A DNA stretch of 64,000 nt from Piezodorus guildinii (lineage: Eukaryota; Arthropoda; Insecta; Hemiptera; Pentatomidae), in the NCBI GenBank assembly GCA_023052935.1, contig CM041297.1, forward strand, positions 5,322,280 to 5,386,279, in the 5' to 3' direction. Both the position numbers and the translations under genes were made by a program. The first letter of the stretch is position 1. Each line of letters opens with the position of its first letter. Below, piece after piece: positions 54,001-63,717 of this stretch. The notes under the pieces were generated by a model that saw only the letters and a program-made list of their open reading frames with translations, did no database searches and was not told where the DNA came from.

Positions 54001-54370
54001 TATAATCTCATCTGGGAAAGCTGTAGTTAAAACAAAAAGGTTAGCATCAAAGATATCACGACGTTATGATATAGGAAGAATTAAAAACAAAAGATTCTTA
54101 AACAAAAAGGGAAAACCAATCAAAATACACCCAAAAAATATTAAAAGTCCAAAAAAGAAATTGAAACATAAGGAACTATCAGGTGAACAATCTACTCGCT
54201 TACAAACAGAACTTGATAAAATTATTGATGATAAAATGGGAAATAAATTGTATGAACTAGAACGTGAAAGATGCGTTTCAGTAGTTAGTAATTCACCAGG
54301 TTTAAATGCTTTGGCCGTTACTAATGGTAACAATACAAAGTCCGGGAATAATGATCCTACCTGTAAATGA
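51020..54370 (+). CDS. pol: reverse transcriptase, RNase H, integrase
   Basis: A 1,116-residue ORF. RT at about 170-370: NSPVWVVPKKTDASG, TAIDLCSGFHQIKV, LRMPFGLCNAPATFQRAM and VYMDDIIIFS (YMDD catalytic). RNase H at about 460-590: FFLTTDASNYAVGAVLAQ, TEKECLAIIWACNHF, YTDHKPLEY, NKVADHLSR. Integrase zinc finger HHCC at about 730-775 (HIGKAYHRGFDETY, WINKCDVCAQAK). Integrase core: MMDTLHLG and TTDNGREY give the two Asp. Where the third acidic residue is expected (a GIxER-type motif) the sequence is LGILNRASSS, so the Glu is apparently replaced by Asn. The C-terminus is basic. With the upstream frameshift this suggests an inactive copy despite its long ORF. Confidence 0.9.
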   Translation: MIDMEANIDFKNNIMKTKYNEIKFNIQEDPNIKYVELKSGLNRISIPRNGIYFINLKNEKIEIPEGIYEKELSIISEQDQICELNYQELLGEEVEITIPKTIDIMSEIPTLIRADHISPKDKAALIGILRKYPTIFRTGDDKLSATDLLEHKIKTKTDDPIYSNNYRYPHHFRESIKEEITTLLENKIIQPSNSPYNSPVWVVPKKTDASGQKKIRMVIDYRKLNQQTIPDRYPLPNIEDLLGKLGKSSIFTAIDLCSGFHQIKVERDSIKKTAFSTDQGHFEFLRMPFGLCNAPATFQRAMNIIFSDVPNTLVYMDDIIIFSENMEEHLKHLETVLQKLDRHNLKIQLDKTEFCKRELLFLGHIISERGVQPNPAKIKVIMESKLPRNEKEIKSFLGLTGFYRKMIPNYAKIAAPMTKALRKDVAINPEFYKESFEELKLLVCSSPILQLPNFEEDFFLTTDASNYAVGAVLAQKKEGKELPVCFASRVLNKAEQNYSTTEKECLAIIWACNHFKPYLYGRKFFIYTDHKPLEYMKTCKSQNARLIRWKLMLEDFDFEIKHIEGRANKVADHLSRYPLEERELLTIEDSVSSDLETDHSAHSSDNRVMVIEDKEKPVNFEKHQIVFTKGVDKNKTEMPFPGRERHVIYFHGLETIEELKSELLSIIQPDTTYGIYCSGKEIETDLYDDIFNKFSSLIREVFYTNRVKRYYKMVLDVHDKDAQVELISNYHIGKAYHRGFDETYNLIRKKYYWPNFSKHVREWINKCDVCAQAKYDRHPSKPKFKITPTPEKPFQEIMMDTLHLGNKYIYLIGDTFSKRIFLRTFDSNNQINATKTLMDYTVTFPKPQTITTDNGREYENLLFKGLIKYLQIEKHETTPYNSNSLGILNRASSSLLEIMRTIKLSQPEKSELELIQLATIVYNHTINNKLKMSPNEITFGVLPPLLNEHPIIHDFLIQKYHADLKITQQAVRQTMKVNKENYINKANHSRDDVSIISSGKAVVKTKRLASKISRRYDIGRIKNKRFLNKKGKPIKIHPKNIKSPKKKLKHKELSGEQSTRLQTELDKIIDDKMGNKLYELERERCVSVVSNSPGLNALAVTNGNNTKSGNNDPTCK

Positions 54371-55354
54371 AACTTATTATTTAAACCAATATAATTTAAT
54401 TCTAGATTGAAAAATGAAAACCAAAAAAAAAAAAAAAAAAAATAAGTATAAATGTATAAACAATATAAAACTAATCTTGAATAAGGGATAATGCATTCCG
54501 CACTTTTGTACCATTGTTTTCACCTTGAATGATGACATATTTGATTTTTGCCTCTGCCATATTTGAAAAACAACAATTGTGATTGTAATGGTTAAGAATG
54601 GTTCAATATTGTTTAAACCAAACAGCAGCATTAAAATGCAAAACGTAATTGTAAATAACTAACTGTTACAGCAGATAATTGTTAAAGAGAAATTGTTTTT
54701 AATTGTAAATTGTAAATCATTACAAATAACGTCTTATCCCAATATTAGTAACATTAAAAGATTTCAAAATTCATTTGAATTTAGGCCAATCATTATTGAA
54801 ACATCAGGAGATTATTAATTTATTTGTATTGAATTTAATTTTTTTCTGCATATTACTATGTTCACCGTAGCTTACTTAAAAAACATTTGTTTTTAAAATA
54901 TATTACGATAATATTAAGAAACATTGTATATTAAGAAAATAATTGTTATGCACTATTTATGTTTAAAACACCGTTTTTAATGCTTTCACTCAATTTAGGT
55001 TTGTAGTTACGTATTTAATTATGTTTATGAGTTGGTAAGAAACTATTATGTTATATAATTGTTTACAAAACCTTAATCTTCTATACATACAGTATTGTAC
55101 AGATAGTAAAAATAATTCACTGTTGTATGTAATTTATCATAATTGTAATTAAGCTGTATCAGAATTTCGAATTTGTTTTGTTTGTGTAACTTCTTAATTT
55201 TAAGAATTGTTGTAAGCTTAGGTTAAAAAAATAACTAACTGTTTCTTTGCCTGCTCTGAGCCTTCCTATCCAGAATTTCCAATAGCCTTTCTAATACATA
55301 TTCAAATAATGTCAACTAACATAATTCAACATTGCACTCAAGGGGCTTCGTGCT
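54371..55354 (+). other. Non-coding region between pol and 3' LTR
   Basis: About 1 kb of AT-rich sequence with no ORF that would encode an envelope-like protein. It may be a decayed or absent third ORF. Confidence 0.7.
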
Positions 55355-55367
55355 TAGAGGGGAGAGT
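55355..55367 (+). promoter_or_regulatory. Polypurine tract
   Basis: The purine-rich tagaggggagagt lies immediately upstream of the 3' LTR, the expected priming site for plus-strand synthesis. Confidence 0.75.
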
Positions 55368-55790
55368 AGTTATGGAATGAGATTTACTCATCTATTGTAA
55401 TTGCTATTACAGTTGTAATTATAATTATGAAGAGGTTATTGTGATTGTTGTTAGTAATATTTATGTTGCCTCCTATTACAAAGGATGCCGCCTTCTGCCT
55501 CCGAAGGGTCTGTGGGACACCTTTTCTCGTACCTGAGCCCCTACAGGAAGTACTTTGACATTATGGGTGCTAAGTGATCCATATGTCCCTCCATTTGATC
55601 TCTGCCGCCTTTCCTCCATCCCCTCCTCTATTCCTTCCTATATGTACCCCCCAAATCCTAGGGCCAGGGCACTCCGGTCAAAATGTTATTACTGTAAAGG
55701 TGTAATATATTATATCATTAAGAAGTTTATGTTTCTGTTTCCATAGTGAATAAATATACAAAGTTTAAATAAAAGTGTTATTTGTTAACT
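55368..55790 (+). repeat. 3' LTR (423 bp)
   Basis: Same length and ends as the 5' LTR, with three base differences by visual comparison. Confidence 0.95.
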
Positions 55791-55992
55791 CTCGAAAATC
55801 GCGTGTTTCCATGTTCATATTTGGAGGTATACTAAAAAGTGGGTAATTGATTGGGAAGCTAATGTTTATAATACAAAGGTAGAGGATTAGTAACATTTGG
55901 AAGAAAACAACAGAGACCTGCAAAATCCTTTATGTATTTCAGAAACTATAAAAACGGACATTTCATGTGAAACAACCCAATAAAATTGATAC

Positions 55993-56192
55993 GAAGCCAG
56001 AAGGTCGCTGGTTCAAATCTGCAGTTGGCCCCAGGATTTTTTTATAGGAGTAAATAATCCTTAGTCATGCCGTCCTTCGGATGAGACGTAAAATGATGGT
56101 CATTAGCATGTGCGATGTCAAGTAGGTACTCGTTAAAGATCCAGATCCGATCAGTCACAGTAACATTAAGTGACGTGAAATGAATAAAAAAA
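55993..56192 (+). mobile_element. SINE-1, 5'-truncated
   Basis: Starts in the box B region (ggtcgctggttcaaatctgc), then ccttagtcatgccgtccttc and gtactcgttaaagatcc. Internally shortened (lacks the ctggataggcaaaattta segment) and ends in aaatgaataaa. It lies 10 bp past the mariner end. Confidence 0.75.
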
Positions 56193-56329
56193 CCAAATGA
56201 ACCAGAAGCATCCTATGTAGCAGAAACATTAGCAATAACAATTACTAGATTACTAGACATCTTGTAAAAGAAAGAAAAAAAAATATATTGGAAATGTTAG
56301 GATCAAATTTAAGAATATTTTTTTTGTAT

Positions 56330-56407
56330 ATTCATTTAACGTCAATAGGGTACTGTGGCTTATCGGACGATGCTACAGTAGGAGTCCTAAATTTTGCCTT
56401 TCCAGGT
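56330..56407 (-). mobile_element. SINE-1 3' fragment
   Basis: Minus-strand 3' end: ttcatttaacgtcaataggg, cttatcggacgatgctacag, ttttgcctttccagg. Confidence 0.8.
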
Positions 56408-56599
56408 GTCGAGGTATGGTTGTTATAATAGATATCAGAAGGCCTCGACAATTGCTTATTCATGCAAGGTTAGCTGGAGATGGTGATCGCCGTGGTAGAA
56501 GCACATACCGCAGCACCGGGTAAGATGTTACCCTGCCAGGTAGGGGGCGAACCCTCACCCACCAAATAGCAGAGGGGACTGGCTAGGATGGGTTTCACT

Positions 56600-57552
56600 G
56601 TGGTAGTAGCACGACAGTAGTGTTGGTTAGGAGGAAAGAATTCACCCTGCGTGGTAGTAGCACGACAGTAGTGTAGGTTACGAGGAAAGAATTCACTCTG
56701 CGTGGAAGTAGCACTGCAGTAGTGTTGGTTAGGAGGAAAGAATTCACCCTGTGTGGTAGTAGCACGACAGTAGTGTTGGTTAGGAGGAAAGAATTCACCC
56801 TGCGTGGAAGTAGCACTACAGTAGTGTTGATTAGGAGGAAAGAATTCACCATGTGTGGTAGTAGCACTACAGTAGTGTTGGTTAGGAGGAAAGAATTCAC
56901 CCTGTGTGGTAGTAGCACTGCAGTAGTGTTGGTTAGGAGGAAAGAATTCACCCTGCGTGGTAGTAGCACGACAGTAGTGTAGGTTACGAGGAAAGAATTC
57001 ACCCTGTGTGGTAGTAGCACGACAGTAGTGTTGGTTAGGAGGAAAAAATTCACCCTGCGTGGTAGTAGCACGACAGTAGTGTAGGTTACGAGGAAAGAAT
57101 TCACTCTGCGTGGAAGTAGCACTGCAGTAGTGTTGGTTAGGAGGAAAGAATTCACCCTGCGTGGTAGTAGCACGACAGTAGTGTAGGTTACGAGGAAAGA
57201 ATTCACCCTGTGTGGTAGTAGCACGACAGTAGTGTTGGTTAGGAGGAAAGAATTCACCCTGCGTGGTAGTAGCACGACAGTAGTGTAGGTTACGAGGAAA
57301 GAATTCACTCTGCGTGGAAGTAGCACTGCAGTAGTGTTGGTTAGGAGAAAAGAATTTACCCTGTGTGGTAGTAGCACGACAGTAGTGTTGGTTAGGAGGA
57401 AAGAATTCACCCTGCGTGGAAGTAGCACTACAGTAGTGTTGATTAGGAGGAAAGAATTCACCATGTGTGGTAGTAGCACTACAGTAGTGTTGGTTAGGAG
57501 GAAAGAATTCACCCTGTGTGGTAGTAGCACTGCAGTAGTGTAGGTTAGGAGA
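56600..57552. repeat. 51-bp minisatellite, 18.7 units with higher-order periods
   Basis: Tandem units of 51 bp starting gtggtagtagcacgacagta and ending in attcaccctgc. Variant bases show higher-order structure: units 1-7 recur as units 13-19 (612 bp = 12 units), and units 8-11 recur as 12-15 (204 bp = 4 units). Because 51 is divisible by three, long frames stay open on both strands; the minus frame repeats a 17-residue VLLPHRVNSFLLTNTTV. No start context or domain supports a real protein. Confidence 0.95.
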
Positions 57553-57939
57553 AGAGACGGTACGTCAAGGAGGTTATAAGAAGATAGACCTCATAATCTT
57601 ACTAAGGCAGAGTTAATCTGACCTAGGGAAATACCAGGTAGGTGATCTGGTGAGCTGAGCTAGCTCTTGGGGATGTTAGTCATCCATGTCGATAATTGAT
57701 GGTGAGAGCTTTGCTACTAGACTAGCGTCTAGTCCCTAGGTCAAATTACCTTGAATGGTTTATTTTTTCTTATAAATCAGTTACATAAACACAGATATTT
57801 ACAATGGTGTTAATGAGTTACATTATACAATATTATTAAATTGTACGTCTTCATATAATTAGGATGGTAGCCCATTTGGCCGCCGCTAGCTCTTTCTGTG
57901 AGCGTGCGTGTGAAGCATCCGCCACACACGTTTAATTAG
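57553..57939. other. Unclassified flank of the minisatellite
   Basis: Contains the perfect inverted 11-mers tgacctaggga (57619-57629) and tccctaggtca (57734-57744), and a small hairpin actagac/gtctagt just before the second. No ORF. It may be an element end. Confidence 0.35.
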
Positions 57940-58086
57940 AATCTGGATCTTTGACATATCACAGGCTCGGGACGACTATTTTACGTCTCATCCAAAGGAC
58001 GCCTTAACCGAGGGAAAAAAAAAATTATCTGCCAAGTTTAAATCTTGGGCATAGGGGGCTGTTGAGATTATTACTACACCACTGCA
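57940..58086 (-). mobile_element. SINE-1, degenerate
   Basis: On the minus strand a box B-like region (complement of gtttaaatcttgggc) and the downstream block (complement of acgtctcatccaaaggacg) resemble SINE-1, with several mismatches. Confidence 0.6.
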
Positions 58087-58184
58087 TTTCACCTCAAATT
58101 TAACTTTCTACAAGAAAATCGAACAGCTTTTATTTTCTATGAGACAAATGAGAGTAACTTGTAACTGTTAAATATTCGGAATGA

Positions 58185-58325
58185 AGGAAATTAGATTAGC
58201 CACTGGAGAAAACTGAAAAGGTCGGTATGCGCTAAACCGACTGTTAGTCTTCCTTGAGGTTGCTCCGAAAGTCGATGGAAGGGTTGTTTCAAGTCTGGTG
58301 TCTGGGAATTCGGCTTGAAAGGTGA
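58185..58325 (+). pseudogene. Very decayed RTE-1-like C-terminus
   Basis: With one frameshift the plus strand reads KRSVCAKPTVSLP and GCSESRWKGCFKSGV, which resembles KLVFADPTGRRPKG and GRPKRRWDDCIKADL of RTE-1. The similarity is weak and could be coincidental. Confidence 0.3.
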
Positions 58326-58359
58326 TCATTTTATGTATATATGTTAGCAACATTTAAGC

Positions 58360-59250
58360 AGCATCAAGTATTCGGGTTTAGTAGGCTTATACATAGGTGT
58401 GAATGATGCCAAGATTATTATTTTTCTATATTTTTTATTTATCTGTTGTTGTTTTTTTTCATTTCGTTAATTAGGTTTACTTATTCTTCTTTTTAATTGT
58501 ATTTTGTTTTACTCTGTTCATATGAGATGAATGATTTCTTGTAGCGCTCATACTCATAGCCCAAGATAGTGGCAGATTTTATTATTTCTAATTAAAGCTA
58601 GTGAAAAAAAAAATAGCCTTTTAATTCTTATTATATTGTTATAATAATAAACAAACTACCGAACCAACACATAGGAATATGAGGCAGAAATACTTCTTCT
58701 TTAAATATAATTCCTTAGAAATTCATTACAAAAACGTTTAAACCTTGATTTTGTAAATTTACCATTCCAAAAACAAAGTAAAAACAATTTTTTTTTTAAA
58801 TATTATTTAAAGTACAAGATAAAGTTAAAACTAGGTAAAACACCTTTTTATTAAGGTTTCCTAATCAAATAAAAATACGAGGAGCTTAGAATGCAGAAAA
58901 AAAAAAAAAGCATGGCAATCAAGAGATACTAACTAGCGAAATTTTATGGACGAACATGTTCTTTTACCGCATTCTGTCGCGTGCAAACATACTTTTCGTT
59001 CTCGAAACATTCAAGAAAAAAAAAATGGAAGGAAATGTAACTTACCTGGATCTTTCTACTTACTTGGGTCTAAATCAATTATGAATGAACTTTATAATGT
59101 TATGTCGACTTGTGATGTAATAACAGAGCTGTCGGGCGACGTTTTGGCTTTAGCGATTCGGAATTCGCTTTGATCATACTCTGTAAGCTATCTGACAAGT
59201 GGGTAGAGGTTCGTTTAGAGGTTTTTGGTTATTTTCAAGCTAATGAATGG
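58360..59250. other. AT-rich region with one unrecognised short ORF
   Basis: A 75-codon ORF at 58946-59173 (plus; MDEHVLLPHSVACK start) resembles no family I know; nothing around it supports expression. The rest is low-complexity AT-rich DNA. Confidence 0.4.
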
Positions 59251-59269
59251 GCTTGTTACTGTTGAAGTT

Positions 59270-59533
59270 GGGGGTCACCTGAAGCATAGTGGCTAGCATA
59301 ACAGCCTTCTATGCCAATGGTCACTGGTTCATACCAGCAGGTGGCTCTAGGATTTTTTAATAGGAGTAAAAAACCTTCGGAGGGAATGAGGGGTAGATTC
59401 TTTCGGAGGGACGTAAATAAGTGTTTCCGGGCCTGTGCCAGCGAACCTGGATAAGCTAAATTTAAGACTCCCACTGTAGCATCATCCGATTAACCACAGT
59501 AGCATAAAATTACGTTACATAAATAAACAAACA
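59270..59533 (+). mobile_element. SINE-1 copy with target duplication
   Basis: Near-full SINE-1 flanked by actgttgaagtt (59258-59269) and actgtggaagtt (59534-59545), a 12-base target duplication with one mismatch. Head ggggtcacctgaagcatagt, box B-like ggttcatacc, and an internal deletion where the gttaaagatcc block should be. Confidence 0.82.
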
Positions 59534-59574
59534 ACTGTGGAAGTTACCCGGTTTTTGTTAGGTAATAGAAGCTA

Positions 59575-60148
59575 TAATAAAATGAAATCCAGGAAGAAAA
59601 AGTCCTGGTTAAAGGTGGGAAATGCGTGTTATTATTCAGTTGCTAAGTTACTTAGCTCACGGCTTCTATCTAAAAAGTTAAAGGTTAGAATTTATAAAAC
59701 TATTATTCTTCCGACGGTTCTTTACGGATGTGAAACGTAGCCGCTTACTTTGGAGGATGAACAACGGCTTAAGGTTTTCGAAAATAAGGTACTGCGCAAA
59801 ATATTTGGTCCGAAGAGAGATGAGGGCACTGGGGAGTTTAGAAGGTTGCACAACGCGGAATTGCGGAACTTGTATCCTGTGAATATAAGTGAGTTGATAG
59901 CGTCGCGGAGACTCAAATGGGCGAGTAAAAATGTTTGGCTCGGTGAGGAACGGATTCAGAGAAAGTTGGTATTCGCTGATCCGACTGGTAGGCGTCCGAA
60001 AGGTAGACCGAAGCATCGATGGGAGGATTGCGTTAAGGCTGATCTTGGGGGCTTGGGCTTGAACGGAGAAGATTGGACGAGTCTGTGTAGACGGAATATG
60101 GTGGTATCGGCATCAAACCTTCAAGTTCGGTAAGCCTATTATTACTAT
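59575..60148 (+). pseudogene. RTE-1 LINE 3' fragment
   Basis: C-terminal fragment: SWLKVGNACYYSVAKLLSSR, IYKTIILPTVLYGCET, then an in-frame TAG replacing the Trp codon, EDEQRLKVFENKVLRKIFG, NLYPVNISELIASRRLK, PTGRRPKGRPKHRWED, ending in TAA at 60131-60133 and an ATT-type tail. 5'-truncated. Confidence 0.88.
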
Positions 60149-60194
60149 TAATAGAAGTTATAATACAATATCTGTGCGAAGAAAGAAGTACTGT

Positions 60195-60380
60195 ATCATT
60201 TAGCAAAGGTATAGATGGTGTTGCAAGGGTACTCAGGAATAACGGAAGTGTAAATAGAGTAGAGAAGAGGGCTCAGTACGCTTCCTTGTGGCACGCCAGC
60301 ATATTGAGGAAAAAAGGGAGATATTGAAGAAACAATTTATTACCCAGTAAACATATCTGAGGATACTAAACTCTAGATAC
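60195..60380 (-). pseudogene. Jk-D LINE RT fragment, minus strand
   Basis: The minus strand reads AGVPQGSVLSPLLYSIYTS and VIPEYPCNTIYTFAK, the motif B region of a Jockey-type reverse transcriptase, with stops upstream. It lies head-to-head with the plus-strand Jk-D fragment at 60510. Confidence 0.7.
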
Positions 60381-60509
60381 AAACAGGGGCTGGCGTATAT
60401 TTAATCTTTTGTTAATTTTCTTACATTTAAGAAAAGGGTAACTATGATTTTGGTTACTCTTTCAACCACTTTTTGAACAACGAATACAATTTTATTAATT
60501 ATATATCTT

Positions 60510-61055
60510 TATTTTATTCAAAACGATCCAAATTATCCGTGAACACCAAACTTACTATTTACAACTGAACAGACGATTTGGATTACTATCCCGTCTCCTT
60601 GACAAACGATCCAAATTATCCGTGAACACCAAACTTACTATTTACAACTGAGCAGCCGAATTGGATTACTATCCCGTCTCCTTGACAAACGATCCAAATT
60701 ATCTGTGAACACCAAACTTACTATTTACAAAGTACTGATCAAACCATTATGGACATACGGGATAGAGTTATGGGGATCTGCCAAATATTCTAACATCCAA
60801 ATAATTCAGACCCTTCAATCGAAAATATTGCGAAAAATCGTGGATGCACCGTTTTATGTAACCAACGAATTACTTCACAAGGACTTGGACATACTCACAG
60901 TTTCAGACACAGCCACATAATATTATAAAAGATTTCATGACAGACTGACTTACAACATGAACCCATCGGCCCCAAACACTTAAATCCTACACGAACCCGT
61001 ACAACCCACCCCGACGACTTTTGAGGCGGTGGCCTAGAGATGCCTTGCTTTAACC
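60510..61055 (+). pseudogene. Jk-D LINE ORF2 C-terminal fragment with internal triplication
   Basis: LLSRLLDKRSKLSVNTKLTI, LIKPLWTYGIELWGSAKYSN, LQSKILRKIVDAPFYVTNEL, then a stop at about 60918 and a PRRLLRRWPRDALL-like end at about 61045. An 83-bp segment is tandemly triplicated (starts at 60522, 60605 and 60688); since 83 is not a multiple of three, each copy shifts the frame. Closer to Jk-A than to Jk-B by its SNI and LWGSAK residues. Confidence 0.8.
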
Positions 61056-61069
61056 GACTTTCGGAAGTT

Positions 61070-62515
61070 ATCATATTTCCTTATTGCAAATTTTTTTTTT
61101 TTTGCAGATAGCAAATAACATTAAAGCTAAAACAAAAAAGGATTGTAAATAAATAAATAAATATTTTATTCAGACAAATTTATAATAAAACAAATAAAGA
61201 GAAATTTTGCTCTGAATACGGACATTTTTTAATAAGGGAACTGATATACACTTTAATTTTTTATAAATTACCTTTCATAACTTTTTATGTAAGATAACAC
61301 TTTTTCCCAAATCATTCTCTTCCTAACGGTATATCATACACCTATATGATTCATACACCTATATGACTATTCTTAAGTTCGAAAAAAACAAAATTACCCA
61401 AAGAAATATGCTCCTGTAGATTACCAACTAATTCGTTTAACTTGTATATTTAGCCATTTTTTTTATCAATGTTAAAAAGATGATATGGTTAATAGTTTTA
61501 AATCTACCAATCACTCTCTATTACATTCATAATTTTGTGAATAATGATTTTCTTAAACCCTTAACTTTCCAAAGGTTTGGAGTAATGTTCAATCAGTTTG
61601 TCACTACCACATCCATGCTCAAGTGCCTTACTGTCATTACAGGACTACAATGTCTTTCTGTTAGGACGGCATGTACTAATAGAAGGGACATTTTAAGAAA
61701 TACAACCTGTTGCATAAACCTTTTGAAAGCGGATTTCGAAATAGAAACATTTCAGGCACAATTTATTATTCAATGAAGGCTATTCCAAGTAAAAAAAAAA
61801 ATCTGGTGAGCCCAACACACGGCTTTCACTCACCTCCGTTGTTAAAATGAACTTAAGAAGTTTTAAATAGATTTAGAGAAAAGGTAATCACGTTGAGTTT
61901 CGATAGAAAAAGGTGTTTCATTAAACAATCTGTAACATTATTATTTGAGACAATCACTTATTCGTATCCTCTTTTCGTCACTCGCCACTATCTTTTATAA
62001 CTTTGTATACATGAGATCATTTTTTTTTCTAAAATCTTCAGCTTTCCAACGGTATATTATACGTCTATATTACTGTTCTTATTGTCAAAAAACTGAAAAA
62101 TTACATTAAAACATATTTTTGCTCTTTATGTTGGTTATCAAATCTCTTTAACTTATATATTTAGCAATACCTTATTGATGCTGATAAGATGATTTGGTTA
62201 TTTTTTTCGAATCGAAAAATCAAAAGTACTTTAGAGAAAGAAAATTTAATATAAAATCGTCATTCCAGGCCTCTCAAAGTATTTCAATCAAAATGAAACT
62301 AAGATAAAAGTGATTGTCTCAAATAATAATGCAACAGATTATTTAATGAAACACTTTTTTCTATCGAAACTCAATGTAATAACCTTTTTTTCATCTCCAA
62401 GCTTATTCAAAAGTTTTTAATGATTTTGATAAACAACTATAGTAGGAAACAGCAAAAATATTTGATTTTTGATAATTTTTTTTTTCTCGAAGACAACATT
62501 AGTAATATACAAAAC
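61070..62515. mobile_element. FB-family AT-rich region
   Basis: Several blocks shared with the FB family: aatctggtgagcccaacaca at about 61800, ttccaacggtatattatacg at about 62043, and a tttaacttatatatttagca block at about 62147. Includes the direct repeat atacacctatatga at 61334 and 61351. No credible coding sequence. Confidence 0.5.
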
Positions 62516-62518
62516 AGG

Positions 62519-62719
62519 TATATTGAGGATGTATAGTCGAGTCGAAAGGGAGAGTTTTTTTTTTTAATATTTTAATTTTGCCGACGTTTCGGATTAAACT
62601 TTTGAGCCATAAAATGGTTTATGGTGATATGGCTCAGTAATGCCCTGATGATGGCTCACTTGTTTGTGCCGAAACGAAAAAAGACTTACTCCCGATTATT
62701 TCTACCTAAAACAGAGGTA
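62519..62719. mobile_element. Miniature PLE-derived inverted end pair
   Basis: Starts tatattgaggatgtatagtc, matching the left end of the PLE pair at 27221. A minus-strand decayed hammerhead-like string (complement of gccgacgtttcgg) is at 62580-62592, and a plus-strand one (CTGATGA 62645-62651, GAAA 62671-62674) follows within 100 bp. The right edge cgattatttctacctaaa resembles the right PLE end. aaaacag occurs just outside or at both edges and may be a short target duplication. Confidence 0.55.
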
Positions 62720-62734
62720 TAATATACCGTTTGA

Positions 62735-63717
62735 AATGTTAACATTTTTAAAGGTGTTCGAGAGGCTGATGCATTACCATCTGCTAGAGCACTGCAGTGA
62801 GGAGTCCACCATTTCACCAGAACAGACCGGGTTCTCACGAGGCGTTGCCTGCGACCATCATTTAGTTAAACTGAAAAAAGGGCACACCATAGAGCGTATG
62901 ACGAAGAACAATGAAGCCACGGCGTTCATATCGCTGGACTGCACATTGATTGTGTATCCCACAAGTTACTGCTTCGCCAGTTGGAAGACTATCGTTTTCC
63001 AGCTCCATTATGCCGATTGATCAGAAGCTACTTAAGCGGGAGATCCTTCGTCGTAAGGGTAGGCGATAAATTGTCAACTTCGAAGGACAACATTTTGGGG
63101 TACCTCAAGGTCCTGTATTGGGACCACTACTGTTTGTGATCTTCACAGCAATAGTGGTCTTAATGAAGCACCCAAAGGCAGTGGTAGCAGACTACGCCGA
63201 TGACATTGGCGTCTATGCTTCTAGTATGAGACTGAAACGGGCTCTCGCCCTGGCACAAGGAACATCGACCACTATTGTAGATGAGCTGAAGGAGATTGGC
63301 ATTAGGGTGAACCCGAAGAAGACAGATGCCATTGTCATGTCGTTCCAGAAGGGGAAGAGCGCCTTGCCTACTGATTTTAAAGTGAACGGAGAAACACTGC
63401 CAGTCTCTAATTCCATCCTCTTCCTGGGCGTCACTCTAGATAGGCACCTCACCTTATCTAGTCACGTCCGGGAACGACTCAAACTGGCCAGGAGAAAGGG
63501 CTATAGACTTAATCATGTACTCACGTCACCTCAGCTGTCTCTGAGGCTGAAACTACAGATCTACAAGGCTATAATACGTCCGACTATGCTCTATGGTGCG
63601 CCCTTGATGCGGCATTTGTTTAAGTCCACTCTCAAACAATTACAGACGTTCCAGAACTCCATCCTTCGGCGGATTGTCAGAGGTACCAACTTACAGAGGG
63701 CCAAAATTCCCAAGCCC
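62735..63717 (+). pseudogene. Jk-E LINE reverse transcriptase fragment
   Basis: First frame (to 63020): FLKVFERLMHYHLLEHC, ISPEQTGFSRG, FISLDCT. After frameshifts between 63000 and 63115, the frame 63118-63732 holds GVPQGPVLGPLLF-like motif B (partly upstream), DYADDIGVYASS (motif C), IRVNPKKTDAIVMSFQKG, VSNSILFLGVTLDRHLT and TMLYGAPLM. It is an LTR-less reverse transcriptase of Jockey or related type, different from Jk-A to Jk-D. The C-terminus is replaced by SINE-1 sequence at 63718. Confidence 0.8.

Larger units (their letters stand above)
48966..55790 (+). mobile_element. Gypsy-type LTR retrotransposon, complete
   Basis: A 6,825-bp element with two 423-bp LTRs, primer-binding site, gag, pro, pol (RT, RNase H, integrase) and a polypurine tract. 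LTRs start AGTTA and end TAACT, a terminus type known from the Drosophila gypsy group. The LTRs differ at three positions seen by eye, so insertion was fairly recent. It lies inside a mariner; ctc is shared by both flanks (48963-48965, 55791-55793), shorter than the 4-5 bp expected. No envelope-like ORF exists between pol and the 3' LTR. Confidence 0.93.
48339..55980 (-). mobile_element. Second mariner, split by the gypsy-type element
   Basis: TIRs ttgggttgtgtaacatgaaa... at 48339-48363 and the inverted ttgggttgtttcacatgaaa... at 55956-55980 (two mismatches over 25 bp), flanked by TA on both sides. The outer parts (48339-48965 and 55791-55980, about 0.82 kb together) are mariner; everything between is the LTR element. 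The TIRs differ from those at 45163, so this is another mariner family. Confidence 0.88.

Noticed and set aside
54371..55354. Envelope gene of the gypsy-type element
   Set aside because: No ORF of suitable length in any frame.
56595..57530. 311-residue minus-strand ORF as a repeat protein
   Set aside because: It is the 51-bp minisatellite read in frame; the unit length keeps all frames open, and both strands give ORFs.
57700..57750. Helitron 3' end (hairpin followed by CTAG)
   Set aside because: CTAG follows the hairpin by only two bases and is not followed by T; no matching 5' TC end was seen.
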